Assembly (NCBI GenBank): GCA_022448955.1
Contig: JAKVCU010000001.1
Location: 57,243 to 121,242 of the forward strand
Length of the DNA: 64,000 nucleotides
Source: Saprospiraceae bacterium
GTDB taxonomy: Bacteria; Bacteroidota; Bacteroidia; Chitinophagales; Saprospiraceae
Direction of reading: 5' to 3'
Position 1 is the first letter of the stretch; each line of letters starts with the position of its first letter. The notes below the pieces were generated by a model. It searched no databases. It was not told the origin of the DNA and saw nothing but the letters and a program-made list of their open reading frames with translations. Shown here piece by piece: positions 1 to 9,862 of the stretch. A program made the translations under genes and the position numbers.

Positions 1-638
1 ATATTCAAAATTTTATGGGTTTGAATGCTCAAATTCCACTTAGGATGTTGTAGGCAATATTCTAACGTTGCTTTTATATTTTCTTTTGTTTGAGGCCCAT
101 CCATCGGTTGTAGGTAGAAATGCTCAAATTGGAGATGCTCAAATTGCTCAGGTAGGGCAGTGGGTTGAGGATAAACGAGTTTTAATTCATTTCCTTTTTG
201 AATTAGGATTTCGGTCTTAGCTTTTGGACTCATACAAATCCAGTCAATACCCTCTGGGGCTTCAATGGTACCATTGGTTTCTACCCCAATTTCTAAACCT
301 GCAGCATGGAAGGCTTCTATAAGAGGGGCATCGAGTTGTAAGAGAGGCTCTCCGCCTGTACATACCACATAAGGTGTGCCACTAATTGGCTGTGGCCAAA
401 GTGAAATGACTTTTTGGGCAAGGCTTTCAGCAGTGTATACACCACCATTTTCGCCATCTATTCCCCAGAAATCGGTATCACAGAATTGGCAGATGGCCTT
501 GTGTCGATCTTCTTCTCTTCCACTCCATAGGTTGCAGCCTGTGAATCGGCAAAAGATAGCGGGGCGGCCACTATGTGCGCCCTCTCCTTGAAGGGTGTAA
601 TATATTTCTTTGACTTTATAATTTTTTGCTTTATCCAT
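1..638 (-). CDS. queE: 7-carboxy-7-deazaguanine synthase QueE (3' end outside window)
   Basis: Radical SAM enzyme that makes 7-carboxy-7-deazaguanine from carboxytetrahydropterin in queuosine (7-deazaguanine) synthesis. The frame opens at ATG 636-638 and runs off the left edge with no stop, giving 212 visible codons. The translation has the family start YYTLQGEGAHSGRPAIF, then CRFTGC followed about 13 residues later by CQFCDT, which together supply the Fe-S cluster cysteines. TGGEPLLQ is the SAM-binding GGE motif, and the visible end reads SIQTHKILNI, typical of the QueE C-terminus. It is divergent from the BatA-like gene, with about 155 bp between the two starts. Family assignment is firm; only the last residues are missing. 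Confidence 0.93.
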   Translation of the reverse strand, partial: MDKAKNYKVKEIYYTLQGEGAHSGRPAIFCRFTGCNLWSGREEDRHKAICQFCDTDFWGIDGENGGVYTAESLAQKVISLWPQPISGTPYVVCTGGEPLLQLDAPLIEAFHAAGLEIGVETNGTIEAPEGIDWICMSPKAKTEILIQKGNELKLVYPQPTALPEQFEHLQFEHFYLQPMDGPQTKENIKATLEYCLQHPKWNLSIQTHKILN

Positions 639-793
639 ATTTGAGTTTTCTACCTTGCTTCGCACAAAATGTTGCCAAAAACTTAAATTTCAACACGAAG
701 ATACTTGTAAGCGTTCAATTTAGTACATTTGCCAACCTAACTGTTTGGAATTTCGTTTGTAGATTTCCAAATATAAAATTTTGATCATACGAT

Positions 794-2824
794 ATGCAAT
801 TTGTATACCCGGCATTTTTATTTGCCTTGGCGGCCCTAGCGATTCCGATCATACTTCATTTGTTTTATTTTCGTCGATTTAAGAAGGTGTACTTTACGAA
901 TGTACGGTTTCTAAAAGAAGTAAAAGAAGAAACAAGTGCCCGATCAAAACTTCGTAATTTTTTGGTGCTTTTGATGCGGTTAATGGCAATATTATTTTTA
1001 GTATTGGCTTTCGCTCAACCCTTTATACCACAAGATGTAGAAGTCAAAAAAGGGAAAAAGGCAGTAAGTGTATTCGTAGATAACTCATTCAGTATGAGTG
1101 CTCTAAGTCAAGATGTACCCTTGATCGATAAAGCCAAGCAAAGAGCAAGGGAAATTATACAAGCCTATGAAATCGGCGATGAATTCCAGGTTTTGACTAA
1201 TGATTTTGAAGGTAGGCATCAAAGAGTAGTGAGTCAAGAAGATGCCTTAAGCCTGATTGATGAAATTGAGCTAAGCCCCGCTGTAAAATCTATGGCAACA
1301 GTTTTGTCCCGCCAAGATCAAGCATTAAATACTGGGAAAGCGAAGAATAAAGTTGCTTATATAATTTCTGATTTTCAGAAAAACATCACAGATATTGAAA
1401 GTAAACCAGATACGTCCTTAGAAGTTAATTTATTACCACTTCAAGCAGTGCAAGAAAAAAATATCAGTATTGACTCTGCATGGTTTGATGTACCTGTGCA
1501 AACTTTGAATCAGACGAACCAGCTGGTGGTGAAGGTTCAGAACCTTAGTAATGAGGCGACTGAAAATATTCGTCTTTCAATCAAATATGAAGGCCAAACA
1601 AGGCCAGTAGGTACACTAAGTATTCCTGCAAAAGCCGCTGTATTAGATACTGTAAACATTACGATCCTACGAACAGGATGGCATGAAGCAGAATTAGCCA
1701 TTACGGATTATCCAGTTCAATTTGATGATAAGTACTATTTTACTTTTGACGTAGCAGAAGAGATCAATGTATTGGTCATCAATGAATCCCAACCTAATCG
1801 TTTTTTGGATGCTGCATTTAGAGGTATTAGTTATTTCAATTTGGTGAATGCATCGGTTCAGAATCTAGACTATTCGAGCTTCCCTGATTATCAATTGATT
1901 GTACTGAATGATATTAATGCTATATCCTCTGGTTTGTCATTTGAGTTAAACCAGTATATCGTTAATGGGGGAAATCTCTTAGTTTTCCCAGGGCGAAACT
2001 GCAGTATAGGTAGTTACAATCAATTTTTAAATACCTTTCCTGCTAATGAATTACAGGAATTTGAAAGCCAAAAGAGAGAAGCTGGACGCCTAAACACAGA
2101 GGAGTTTGTTTTTGATGATGTCTTTGAAAATGCCAATGCCAATATTAAACTACCTATTTCAGAGGGTAATTATAAGTTTACCAACTATTCCAATAGAGGA
2201 GAAGAGCCACTTATTCGTTATCGTGATGGTACCATCTTTTTAGCGAAATATAAATCTGGCCAAGGGCATTTATACCTCAGTGCGGCACCGCTATCTACCG
2301 AATTTAATGACTTAGTTCGCAATGGAGAAATTTTTATTCCAATGCTCTATAAAATGGCGATTTCCTCTGGTAAAGAAGGCCAGATTGCCTATGTTATAGG
2401 AAAAGATGAAGTCATTGAACATCAGCACAAAACAGAAAGCACAGAGATTGTCTATAAATTACGCGGAAGCGAGGAAGAATTCATTCCAGAGCAACGCATT
2501 GTTGGTGCACAGGCCTTTTTGGGCATTAATAACCAAATCAAACAGGCTGGTTTTTACGATCTGTTTCTGAATAAAGAGGAGCCTTTAGCTACTTTTGGAT
2601 TTAACTATGACCGTAAGGAGTCTGCTTTAGAATATCTAAATGGCGACGATTTAGAAGCTCAGTTTGGTACAATAGCCAATGTGCTAGCATCCCAGTCTTC
2701 GACTGTTTTAACGGGTAAGATTCAAGAAAGAAGCCAGGGGATCAAGTTATGGAGATGGTGTTTAATTTTGGTATTAGTATTTTTAATCTTCGAAATTTTG
2801 TTACTTCGCTTCTGGAAAGTATAA
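794..2824 (+). CDS. BatA/vWA-domain membrane protein
   Basis: Membrane-anchored protein of 676 residues. The first 80 residues are the BatA N-terminal module (PF07584 type): a helix at about residues 6-24, an FRRFKKVYFTNVRFLKE linker and a second helix at about 58-78. A von Willebrand A-like domain follows with an intact MIDAS start, D-N-S-F-S, at D96. The middle is a large periplasmic beta-rich part and a last helix lies near residues 652-672. Such proteins are common in Bacteroidota, often called aerotolerance-related, but their biochemical role is unproven. The next gene starts 25 bp downstream, so co-transcription is likely. Confidence 0.8.
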   Translation: MQFVYPAFLFALAALAIPIILHLFYFRRFKKVYFTNVRFLKEVKEETSARSKLRNFLVLLMRLMAILFLVLAFAQPFIPQDVEVKKGKKAVSVFVDNSFSMSALSQDVPLIDKAKQRAREIIQAYEIGDEFQVLTNDFEGRHQRVVSQEDALSLIDEIELSPAVKSMATVLSRQDQALNTGKAKNKVAYIISDFQKNITDIESKPDTSLEVNLLPLQAVQEKNISIDSAWFDVPVQTLNQTNQLVVKVQNLSNEATENIRLSIKYEGQTRPVGTLSIPAKAAVLDTVNITILRTGWHEAELAITDYPVQFDDKYYFTFDVAEEINVLVINESQPNRFLDAAFRGISYFNLVNASVQNLDYSSFPDYQLIVLNDINAISSGLSFELNQYIVNGGNLLVFPGRNCSIGSYNQFLNTFPANELQEFESQKREAGRLNTEEFVFDDVFENANANIKLPISEGNYKFTNYSNRGEEPLIRYRDGTIFLAKYKSGQGHLYLSAAPLSTEFNDLVRNGEIFIPMLYKMAISSGKEGQIAYVIGKDEVIEHQHKTESTEIVYKLRGSEEEFIPEQRIVGAQAFLGINNQIKQAGFYDLFLNKEEPLATFGFNYDRKESALEYLNGDDLEAQFGTIANVLASQSSTVLTGKIQERSQGIKLWRWCLILVLVFLIFEILLLRFWKV

Positions 2825-2849
2825 ATGTTTAAAAAAACAACAACATTAA

Positions 2850-5171
2850 ATGAGCTCCAATAATGCTTCAAGAAAGGAATGGCTAGCCAGGTTACTTGTT
2901 TTAGGAATCGCTATTCTTTTGGTGTCTATTCGCTTTTATCAAGAATTAGATACCACGAGAGGTATGGTGATTTCTCAGCATGGTGATGGCTATAAAGCTT
3001 ATACTGTTATTCAGTACCATGTTCAGAATGATAGTACCTATTCCCATTTTGAAGGGATGAATTATCCTTACGGAGAGCATGTCATACCTGGAGCATGCCA
3101 ACCATTATTTTCCAATACTTTAAAATTTATTAATAATAACATAATAGAGATTCCCACTTGGACGATCATTCCTATCATTAACTACTCGATGGTTTTATCC
3201 TTTGTGTGGTGCATATTGTTTGTATTTTTGATTTTGAGGAAGTTTGACTTACCAGTCTGGTATAGTCTTTTGGTAAGTCTTGGCATTAGTTTCTTGACAC
3301 CTCAGACTATGCGAATAGCAGGGCATTATGGTTTAGCACATCCTGAGGTTATACCTATTGTGTTGTATCTTTTGTTGTTATATGCAGAGAAAGAAAGCTG
3401 GAAGATAAGTTTTTGGATGATGTTGACCGTATTTTTTTATTCCTCCATTCATTTCTATTACTTCGCTATTATTGCATTTACGATTGCCTTTTACTTTCTA
3501 TTTAAATTTTTGAATGAATGGGACTGGAGCAAAATTCCTAAATATGCGCTGCATTTTGGGATTATGTTAATTATTCCATTTGCTTTTTTTTCTATTTGGA
3601 TGGACGATCCAAGTATAGTTGATCGAACAGCTCAGCCTTGGGGATTTTTTGCTTATCGCTCTTTCTTGGAAGGCGTTTTCACCACTCCTAAGTTACCGCT
3701 CTATCAATGGATTGATAAACAAATTATTGATATTCGATCGATGAATATAGAAAACGTCAATTATATCGGGATTATTGGTGGACTTTTCTTTTTGATTTTC
3801 TTTTTCAAATGGTTGGGTAGTGGCTTTAGAAAAGCGTTCATTCGTTTAGAAACAAAACAAGTATTTGCCAATCATTTAGTATATGCTGCAATTGCTATTT
3901 TGATTTTCAGTCTTGGAATACCGTTCATTATTCCTGGTTTCGAAAACTTTTTGGATTACACGGGACCAGTGCAGCAGTTTCGTTCCATTGGACGTTTTGC
4001 TTGGGCTTTTTACTACATTATGAATATTTTGGCCTTCACTACGCTTTATTATTGGGCGAAAGCCAAAGGTACTGCCATCTCCAAGGTAATAATGGCTATG
4101 GCCTTATTCGTACTTGGTGTAGAAGCCTATCAGTTTACAAATAGCAAGAGTTTCAAACCAAAAGAAATTCCTGCTATAACACAAGACCACAGCTTTAAGA
4201 AAGAAACAGGAATTGATTTTGATAAATACCAGTCTATTCTTCCTATCCCTTACTACAATATAGGATCGGATATGTTTTGGCTAGGCATGTATGGTTTTGG
4301 AGCGCAACATTCTTTAAGCCTAGGCTTGCAAGAGCATATCCCCTTATCAGCTGCTATGTTGACGCGTACATCAAGGAGTCAAACTATCAATCAATTGCAA
4401 TTAGTTTCAGAGCCCTATCGAATACCTAAAATTTTTGACGATTATCCAAATACGAAACCCTTACTGTTAATGTGGGATATTGGGAATAATGATAAAACTA
4501 TAGTGGATACGTATGGGCAGTTATTAGAAGGAGCAAGTGTTATAGGAGAATATCAGGATCAGGTGCGTTTTTATAGCTTACCATTGACCAGCTATAGCTA
4601 TCGGATAGCTTTAAGAAAGCGTGCCATTCAATCCGCATTAGAGACAAAGGATTCTCTGTTATACCCAATCGATCAATTTTACGTATCGGATAGCATTCAA
4701 AACTTTGTTTTCCGATCTTATGACAATCAGGAGAGTGATCGAACCTATTTAGGAAATGGTGGGTTCAAGGGAGTGATGGAAGAGGAAAATTTATTGTTTG
4801 ATGGGTATTTACCAGCACAGAAAATGGAACCTTATAAAATGGCTTTTTGGATGTATATTGATCTTGATCGATATACTAGAGCTGATGTATTTGTTCAAGA
4901 ATATGATCCAGCTAATGGTTCGCTCCTACAACAGTGGGCAGGAGGTATACATCAATTAGTATGGACCTTCGATACCAATGGCTGGGGCATGTTCGAGTTA
5001 GACTTTACACCTCAATCTGAAAGTTCTAAGATTAAGATTTTCATTAAAGAGAACAAACTAGGAAGCAAGCCACTATGGATTGATGAATTATTGATACGAC
5101 CTGCATCCGTCGATATCTATAAAGAAAGTGATACCTACATTTGGAAAAATAATCGTCATTTTCTAAAATAA
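2850..5171 (+). CDS. large polytopic membrane protein, possible GT-C-fold glycosyltransferase
   Basis: A 773-residue protein with one helix near the N-terminus (about residues 12-27), then roughly ten further hydrophobic segments up to about residue 430, and a soluble C-terminal part of about 330 residues. The first extracytoplasmic loop is acidic and aromatic (QHGDGYKAY, then NYPYGEH), the arrangement seen in GT-C-fold lipid-linked sugar transferases and YfhO-like proteins. I could not see a diagnostic family motif, so the glycosyltransferase reading is an inference. It sits 25 bp after the BatA-like gene and 30 bp before the dihydroorotase-like gene, so the three may form one transcript. 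Confidence 0.55.
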   Translation: MSSNNASRKEWLARLLVLGIAILLVSIRFYQELDTTRGMVISQHGDGYKAYTVIQYHVQNDSTYSHFEGMNYPYGEHVIPGACQPLFSNTLKFINNNIIEIPTWTIIPIINYSMVLSFVWCILFVFLILRKFDLPVWYSLLVSLGISFLTPQTMRIAGHYGLAHPEVIPIVLYLLLLYAEKESWKISFWMMLTVFFYSSIHFYYFAIIAFTIAFYFLFKFLNEWDWSKIPKYALHFGIMLIIPFAFFSIWMDDPSIVDRTAQPWGFFAYRSFLEGVFTTPKLPLYQWIDKQIIDIRSMNIENVNYIGIIGGLFFLIFFFKWLGSGFRKAFIRLETKQVFANHLVYAAIAILIFSLGIPFIIPGFENFLDYTGPVQQFRSIGRFAWAFYYIMNILAFTTLYYWAKAKGTAISKVIMAMALFVLGVEAYQFTNSKSFKPKEIPAITQDHSFKKETGIDFDKYQSILPIPYYNIGSDMFWLGMYGFGAQHSLSLGLQEHIPLSAAMLTRTSRSQTINQLQLVSEPYRIPKIFDDYPNTKPLLLMWDIGNNDKTIVDTYGQLLEGASVIGEYQDQVRFYSLPLTSYSYRIALRKRAIQSALETKDSLLYPIDQFYVSDSIQNFVFRSYDNQESDRTYLGNGGFKGVMEEENLLFDGYLPAQKMEPYKMAFWMYIDLDRYTRADVFVQEYDPANGSLLQQWAGGIHQLVWTFDTNGWGMFELDFTPQSESSKIKIFIKENKLGSKPLWIDELLIRPASVDIYKESDTYIWKNNRHFLK

Positions 5172-5201
5172 AACTTATTTTGTGCTAAATATTGTCTTTC
5201 C

Positions 5202-6452
5202 ATGAATTTCTTGCTCAAGAACCTAACAATATTAGGTGAATCTTCTACGACTAACATACTTATTCAAGATGGTATTATTCAAGCTATTGGACCCGATATT
5301 TCAGCAGAAAATGCAGAAGAAAAGGAGTTCAATGGTGCCATTGTTTCCTCAGGATGGATGGATGCAGATGTCCAAGTTGGGGATCCAGGCCTTGAGCATC
5401 GAGAAGATCTAAGCTCTGCGGCTAAGGCAGCAGCAGCAGGTGGATTTACTGCTTTTGCTTGCCAACCCAATACGCAACCTGTTTTGCAATCTAAGTCGGA
5501 GATATTATATATCAAAAATAACTCGCAAGCGTTAATTGTTGATGTTTATCCCATAGGAGCCTTGAGTCATAACTGCGAAGGGAAAGAAATTACAGAAGTG
5601 GTAGATATGCACCATGCAGGCGCCATTGGCTTTTCAGATGGCAAACGCTCTATTCAACATAGTGGTCTGATGCTTCGTGCTTTGCAGTATGTGAAAACAG
5701 TTGATGGTATTGTGATTAACCGACCTTTGGATGCTGCCATCAATGGAGAAGGACAAATTCATGAAGGTTATGTGAGTACTACACTTGGAATAAAAGGTAG
5801 TCCTTCCTTGGCCGAAGAAATGATGATTCAGAGAGATCTGTATTTGACGGCTTATGCCGAATCAAAATTACTCATTGCAGGTGTTTCTACGGCAAAAGGT
5901 GTAGAGTTAATTCGTCAAGCTAAGGCAGAAGGTGTACAAGTTAAAGCATCGGTAGCCGTACTGAATTTGCTATTTGATGAGTCCTCTCTGAGTACGTTTA
6001 ATAGTAATTTAAAAGTAAAGCCTTATTTACGTTCTAAAGAAGATCAGGAGGCCTTGTGGGCAGGCTTGAAAGATGGAACAATTGATATGATTATTTCCAA
6101 TCACTTCCCATTAGAAGAAGAAGCCAAAAAATTGGAATTCTCTTATGCCAAATTTGGTGCGATTGGATTAGAAACTGCATTTGCTGCTTTGCATTCCCAA
6201 TTAAATGGTCGAATGAGCAGTGAAGCTTTGATTCAAAAGTTGGCTACAGGCGTCCGGCAGGTATTTGGACTGCCAATTCCCAAAATAGCAGTTGGTGAAA
6301 AAGCAAATATTACGATAGCTGATCCAAGTGATATCTGGACCTTCAAAAGACAAAATATCTTGTCGAAGTCAAAGAATACGCCCTTTATCAATGCATTATT
6401 TAAAGGGAGAGTCCTTGGTGTGGTGAATGGAATACGTACTCACTTTAATTAA
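5202..6452 (+). CDS. dihydroorotase-like protein lacking the metal ligands
   Basis: Amidohydrolase-superfamily protein of 416 residues with dihydroorotase architecture throughout (AAAAGGFTAFACQPNTQP, then a TIM barrel and a small beta C-terminus). The catalytic sites are lost. The usual D-x-H-x-H-x-R-x-P-G reads DADVQVGDPG at residues 54-63, replacing both histidines and the substrate arginine. The mid-barrel metal histidine region reads VINRPLD, and the catalytic aspartate motif (TDHAPH type) reads SNHFPL. Inactive dihydroorotase homologues that partner aspartate transcarbamoylase are known (PyrC' of Pseudomonas), and Bacteroidota carry similar divergent copies. Dihydroorotase activity is unlikely; a structural or partner role is inference. 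Confidence 0.8.
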   Translation: MNFLLKNLTILGESSTTNILIQDGIIQAIGPDISAENAEEKEFNGAIVSSGWMDADVQVGDPGLEHREDLSSAAKAAAAGGFTAFACQPNTQPVLQSKSEILYIKNNSQALIVDVYPIGALSHNCEGKEITEVVDMHHAGAIGFSDGKRSIQHSGLMLRALQYVKTVDGIVINRPLDAAINGEGQIHEGYVSTTLGIKGSPSLAEEMMIQRDLYLTAYAESKLLIAGVSTAKGVELIRQAKAEGVQVKASVAVLNLLFDESSLSTFNSNLKVKPYLRSKEDQEALWAGLKDGTIDMIISNHFPLEEEAKKLEFSYAKFGAIGLETAFAALHSQLNGRMSSEALIQKLATGVRQVFGLPIPKIAVGEKANITIADPSDIWTFKRQNILSKSKNTPFINALFKGRVLGVVNGIRTHFN

Positions 6453-6667
6453 GGTTTTCTTTCTTTTTTATCTTAAAAAGCCATACTGCTGTCTAATTCC
6501 TCCCCACCTCCACCGATTGATTTTGGAGCTCCACGGGTTTATTTGCATATTGGGATTGGTTGATAAGATATAATTGATAAATGATCCATCATAAGGTATA
6601 AGTGATAGGTTATCAATTATAGAATTATCAATTATCATTCATAAAACTAACTTTAAACCTTTCCATT

Positions 6668-7231
6668 ATGAGTACATTAGACCATCCAAATCAAGGCGTT
6701 GATCCGTCAACTGTTTCTCCATGGCCAACGAGTAGTCGGTATGGCTTAATCGGAGCACTTATTCTAATTGTAGCAGGCCTAGGCATGTATCTGGGTAATA
6801 TGATTGATTATACAGGTCAAGATTCTTCTGCAAATTGGATTTCCAATATTATCAATTGGGGAATTATGATCGCAGTTACGGTATTAGCAGTAAAAAAACA
6901 CCGTGATGAAGAACTGGGCGGCTATATCAGCTTTGGTCGAGCTTTTCAATCAGGCTTTTTCGTAAATCTTGTTATTACTTTAATAACCGCAGTTTGGACC
7001 TTCATCTTCTTCAGCTTTGTGGCACCTGATCTTTTGGATATTATTTTAGAAGCATCTAGAGATCAAATGATTGAGCAACAAGGATTGAGTGGAGAAGATT
7101 TAGACAATGCCATGGGATTTGTTTCTTGGATGTTTACACCAACCATGATGACCTTATTCGCCACTTTTGGTACTTTAGTATTTGGAGCAATCCTTTCTGT
7201 TATTGTAGGATTGGTCATGAAAAAAGAATAA
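6668..7231 (+). CDS. DUF4199 membrane protein (first copy)
   Basis: A 187-residue membrane protein with four hydrophobic segments (about residues 25-45, 62-80, 96-120 and 160-185). The third is preceded by YISFGRAFQSGF, the conserved DUF4199 signature. A long amphipathic stretch of about 40 residues lies between helices 3 and 4. DUF4199 proteins are typical of Bacteroidota and have no assigned function. The gene opens a run of seven closely spaced genes for surface-glycan synthesis, and a second DUF4199 gene follows 50 bp later. Its role may be to assist the neighbouring GtrB-like transferase, which is inference from position only. Confidence 0.8.
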   Translation: MSTLDHPNQGVDPSTVSPWPTSSRYGLIGALILIVAGLGMYLGNMIDYTGQDSSANWISNIINWGIMIAVTVLAVKKHRDEELGGYISFGRAFQSGFFVNLVITLITAVWTFIFFSFVAPDLLDIILEASRDQMIEQQGLSGEDLDNAMGFVSWMFTPTMMTLFATFGTLVFGAILSVIVGLVMKKE

Positions 7232-7281
7232 ACTGATTACTTAAAATACTTATCTTCGCGCTTCACTATACTAAGTTATAA

Positions 7282-7785
7282 ATGGATCGGAATTTAAGTA
7301 TAAAATATGGTATAATAGCAGGAATAGGTGTCATGGCATTTTTCCTGCTATTTTATTTGATAGATAAAGCCTTGTTTTTTGATAGAGGTGTTTATTGGAG
7401 CTCTTTATTCGTTTACCTCGGCTTTATGTACATGACTTGCCAAAAGGTTTTTGAAAAAGCTGAAAAACCTACCTATTTCACTTACCTTCAGACCGCTTTT
7501 GTCGTATATATTATTGCGAATGCAATGTACTATTTGTTGTATTTCTTCTTGTACAACTATATTGATCCTTCTTTATCGAGTATTCAAGAAGAAGTTGTGA
7601 GAGCAAGTTTGGATCAGAATAGTGAATTGTTGAATACAGAAATTAGTTCTCAATTACGTTCTAATTTAGATAAAGAAGGTTTGACCTTTACTCCTAATCA
7701 AGCATTTTTTGGCTTTGCCACCGGTTTGATTGGTGGTTTTGTATTGGCCTTTATTATGGCTTATTTTTTTGACAGAAAATCTTAG
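7282..7785 (+). CDS. DUF4199 membrane protein (second copy)
   Basis: A 167-residue, four-helix membrane protein that is a diverged relative of its neighbour: two N-terminal helices (about residues 7-28 and 38-52), YFTYLQTAFVVYIIANAMYY in place of the sheet-forming signature segment, an acidic amphipathic loop, and a last glycine-rich helix (FGFATGLIGGFVLAFIMAYF). It lacks the N-terminal extension of the first copy. The stop lies 3 bp before the GT2 start, so translation is probably coupled. Function unknown; paired DUF4199 proteins next to a dolichol-phosphate-mannose-type transferase recur in Bacteroidota. Confidence 0.78.
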   Translation: MDRNLSIKYGIIAGIGVMAFFLLFYLIDKALFFDRGVYWSSLFVYLGFMYMTCQKVFEKAEKPTYFTYLQTAFVVYIIANAMYYLLYFFLYNYIDPSLSSIQEEVVRASLDQNSELLNTEISSQLRSNLDKEGLTFTPNQAFFGFATGLIGGFVLAFIMAYFFDRKS

Positions 7786-7788
7786 TGA

Positions 7789-8727
7789 ATGGATTTATCC
7801 ATTGTTATTCCCTTATTTAACGAAGAAGAATCACTTCCAGAATTGGAAGCATGGATTCGTAAGGTGGTGGAAAGAGAAGGTTACTCTTACGAAATCATCA
7901 TGGTTGATGATGGTAGTAAGGATAAATCTTGGTCGGTAATTGAAGATTTACACAGCAAAAATCCGAAGGTTAAAGGGATAAAGTTTAGAAGAAATTACGG
8001 TAAATCAGCTGGCCTAAATGTGGGCTTTGCTGCCACACAAGGTGATGTAGTCATCACAATGGATGCTGATTTGCAAGATAGTCCAGAGGAGATTCCAGAA
8101 TTGTATCGCATGATCAAGGAAGAGGGATACGATATGGTTTCTGGTTGGAAGAAGGTACGCCATGATCCGATGTTTACTAAAAACTTGCCTAGTAAGTTTT
8201 ACAATTGGACGGCTCGTCGCTTGACAGGAATTATGCTCCACGATTTTAATTGTGGTTTAAAATCATATAGTAGTCGTGTGGTCAAAAGTGTTGAGGTATA
8301 CGGCGAAATGCATCGTTATATTCCAGTTTTGGCTAAGTGGGCTGGATTTAAGAATATTGGAGAGAAGGTGGTACAGCATCAGGAGCGAAAATATGGCGTT
8401 ACCAAATTCGGCTTAGAGCGGTTCATTCGCGGCCCATTAGATTTGATCTCTGTTATTTTTATGTCTCGCTTTGGCAAAAGACCTATGCACTTTTTTGGAG
8501 CATTAGGAGCGGTGTTTTTTGTGATTGGCTTTCTGATTCTTGGTGGTTTGAGTGTAGCTAAGTTGATGTATCAAGAGTATGGGATTACTGAAAGACCATT
8601 GTTCTTTCTTGGTATTTTGGTACTCATCATTGGTACCCAGCTATTCTTGACTGGCTTCCTAGCAGAAATGATTTCTAGAAATGCAGTTGATCGCAATAAT
8701 TACTTAATTGAGAAACGACATGAGTAA
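7789..8727 (+). CDS. GT2 glycosyltransferase, polyprenyl-phosphate sugar synthase type
   Basis: Family 2 glycosyltransferase of 312 residues, resembling dolichyl-phosphate mannose synthase and GtrB. It has the N-terminal nucleotide-sugar fold (SIVIPLFNEEESLPEL), the metal-binding DADLQD motif at about residues 89-94, and the RRNYGKSAGLNVGF block. The C-terminus has two membrane helices (about residues 229-255 and 264-290), the usual GtrB topology for charging undecaprenyl phosphate on the cytoplasmic face. The sugar cannot be told from sequence. Its last 8 bases (ATGAGTAA) overlap the start of the next glycosyltransferase. Confidence 0.88.
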   Translation: MDLSIVIPLFNEEESLPELEAWIRKVVEREGYSYEIIMVDDGSKDKSWSVIEDLHSKNPKVKGIKFRRNYGKSAGLNVGFAATQGDVVITMDADLQDSPEEIPELYRMIKEEGYDMVSGWKKVRHDPMFTKNLPSKFYNWTARRLTGIMLHDFNCGLKSYSSRVVKSVEVYGEMHRYIPVLAKWAGFKNIGEKVVQHQERKYGVTKFGLERFIRGPLDLISVIFMSRFGKRPMHFFGALGAVFFVIGFLILGGLSVAKLMYQEYGITERPLFFLGILVLIIGTQLFLTGFLAEMISRNAVDRNNYLIEKRHE

Positions 8728-9862
8728 GATATATATCCTCTCACCGGCACATCCGCTTAGAGGAGGAATTGCTGCATCGTCTGAACGTTTAGCGCAAGCA
8801 TTACAAGAAGCAGGCCATGAAGTGGAGATGATCTCCTTCAGCTTACAGTATCCTAACTTCTTATTTCCAGGTAAAACACAGTTTACAAATGATCCCGCAC
8901 CTGCAAATCTAAAGATTCGCACTTTACTCCATTCCATCAATCCATTAAACTGGTGGTCAGTAGGTCAGCTCTTGCGAAGGGAGCTTCCGGATCTAATTAT
9001 CGTTCGTTATTGGTTGCCGTTTATGGGGCCTTCCCTTGGTACTGTTTTGCGAATAGCAAAGTGGAATAAGCACACTAAAGTAATTGCCCTTACGGACAAT
9101 ATCATTCCTCACGAAAAGCGTCCTGGCGATCGTCTATTTACCCAATATTTTGTAAAAGCTATTGATGGGTTTATTTCGATGTCTGCATCGGTAGCTAAGG
9201 GTATTCGTACCTTTACGATGGCTAAACCTATCCAAGAAACCGTCCATCCTATCTATGATAATTATGGCGCCTTAGTAAGCCGAGCTGAAGCATTGACAAA
9301 GTTGGATTTACCGAAAGGTGGACGCTACCTGTTGTTTTTTGGTTTTATTAGAGCTTATAAAGGACTTGATTTATTGCTTAAGGCTTTCGCCAAATCAGAG
9401 GTGAGGAAGTTAGGTTTAAAGCTAATTGTTGCTGGGGAGTTTTATAGTAATGAAGAAGAATATCAGCAATTGATTGATGAACTTGGTATCCGAGAGGCTT
9501 TGATTTTGCACACGCACTTTATTTCAAATGATGAGGTAAAATACTATTTTGGAGCTGCTGATTTATTGGTACAACCTTATCGTACAGCCACACAAAGCGG
9601 TATTTCTCAAATGGCCTACCATTTTGAAAAACCTATGATCGTAACCAAAGTGGGAGGATTGCCAGAGATTGTTCCAGATGGAGAAGCCGGATATGTGGTA
9701 GAAGTAGATGAAAATGCAATAGCTGCAGGCATTGTACGCTTTTTTGAAGAGGAAAAAGTAGCGGAAATGACCAAAGTAGTGATGGAACGTAAAGCACTAT
9801 TTTCTTGGGCAGCAATGGTAAGGGTTGTGGAAGGTTTATATGAGAAAATCTCAATCAAATGA
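8720..9862 (+). CDS. GT4 family glycosyltransferase
   Basis: GT-B-fold glycosyltransferase of 380 residues starting at ATG 8720 (MSKIYILSPAHPLRGGIAAS); a TTG 12 bases upstream is possible but the ATG fits the family start and an 8-base overlap with the GT2 gene. The N-terminal domain has the glycine-rich LRGGIA acceptor loop. The C-terminal domain has FFGFIRAYKGLDLLL, AADLLVQPYRTATQSGI and VGGLPEIVPDGEAG, the donor-binding and E-x7-E regions of GT4 enzymes. It probably adds a sugar to a lipid-linked glycan at the cytoplasmic face. Stop and next start overlap as ATGA, indicating translational coupling. Confidence 0.87.
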   Translation: MSKIYILSPAHPLRGGIAASSERLAQALQEAGHEVEMISFSLQYPNFLFPGKTQFTNDPAPANLKIRTLLHSINPLNWWSVGQLLRRELPDLIIVRYWLPFMGPSLGTVLRIAKWNKHTKVIALTDNIIPHEKRPGDRLFTQYFVKAIDGFISMSASVAKGIRTFTMAKPIQETVHPIYDNYGALVSRAEALTKLDLPKGGRYLLFFGFIRAYKGLDLLLKAFAKSEVRKLGLKLIVAGEFYSNEEEYQQLIDELGIREALILHTHFISNDEVKYYFGAADLLVQPYRTATQSGISQMAYHFEKPMIVTKVGGLPEIVPDGEAGYVVEVDENAIAAGIVRFFEEEKVAEMTKVVMERKALFSWAAMVRVVEGLYEKISIK

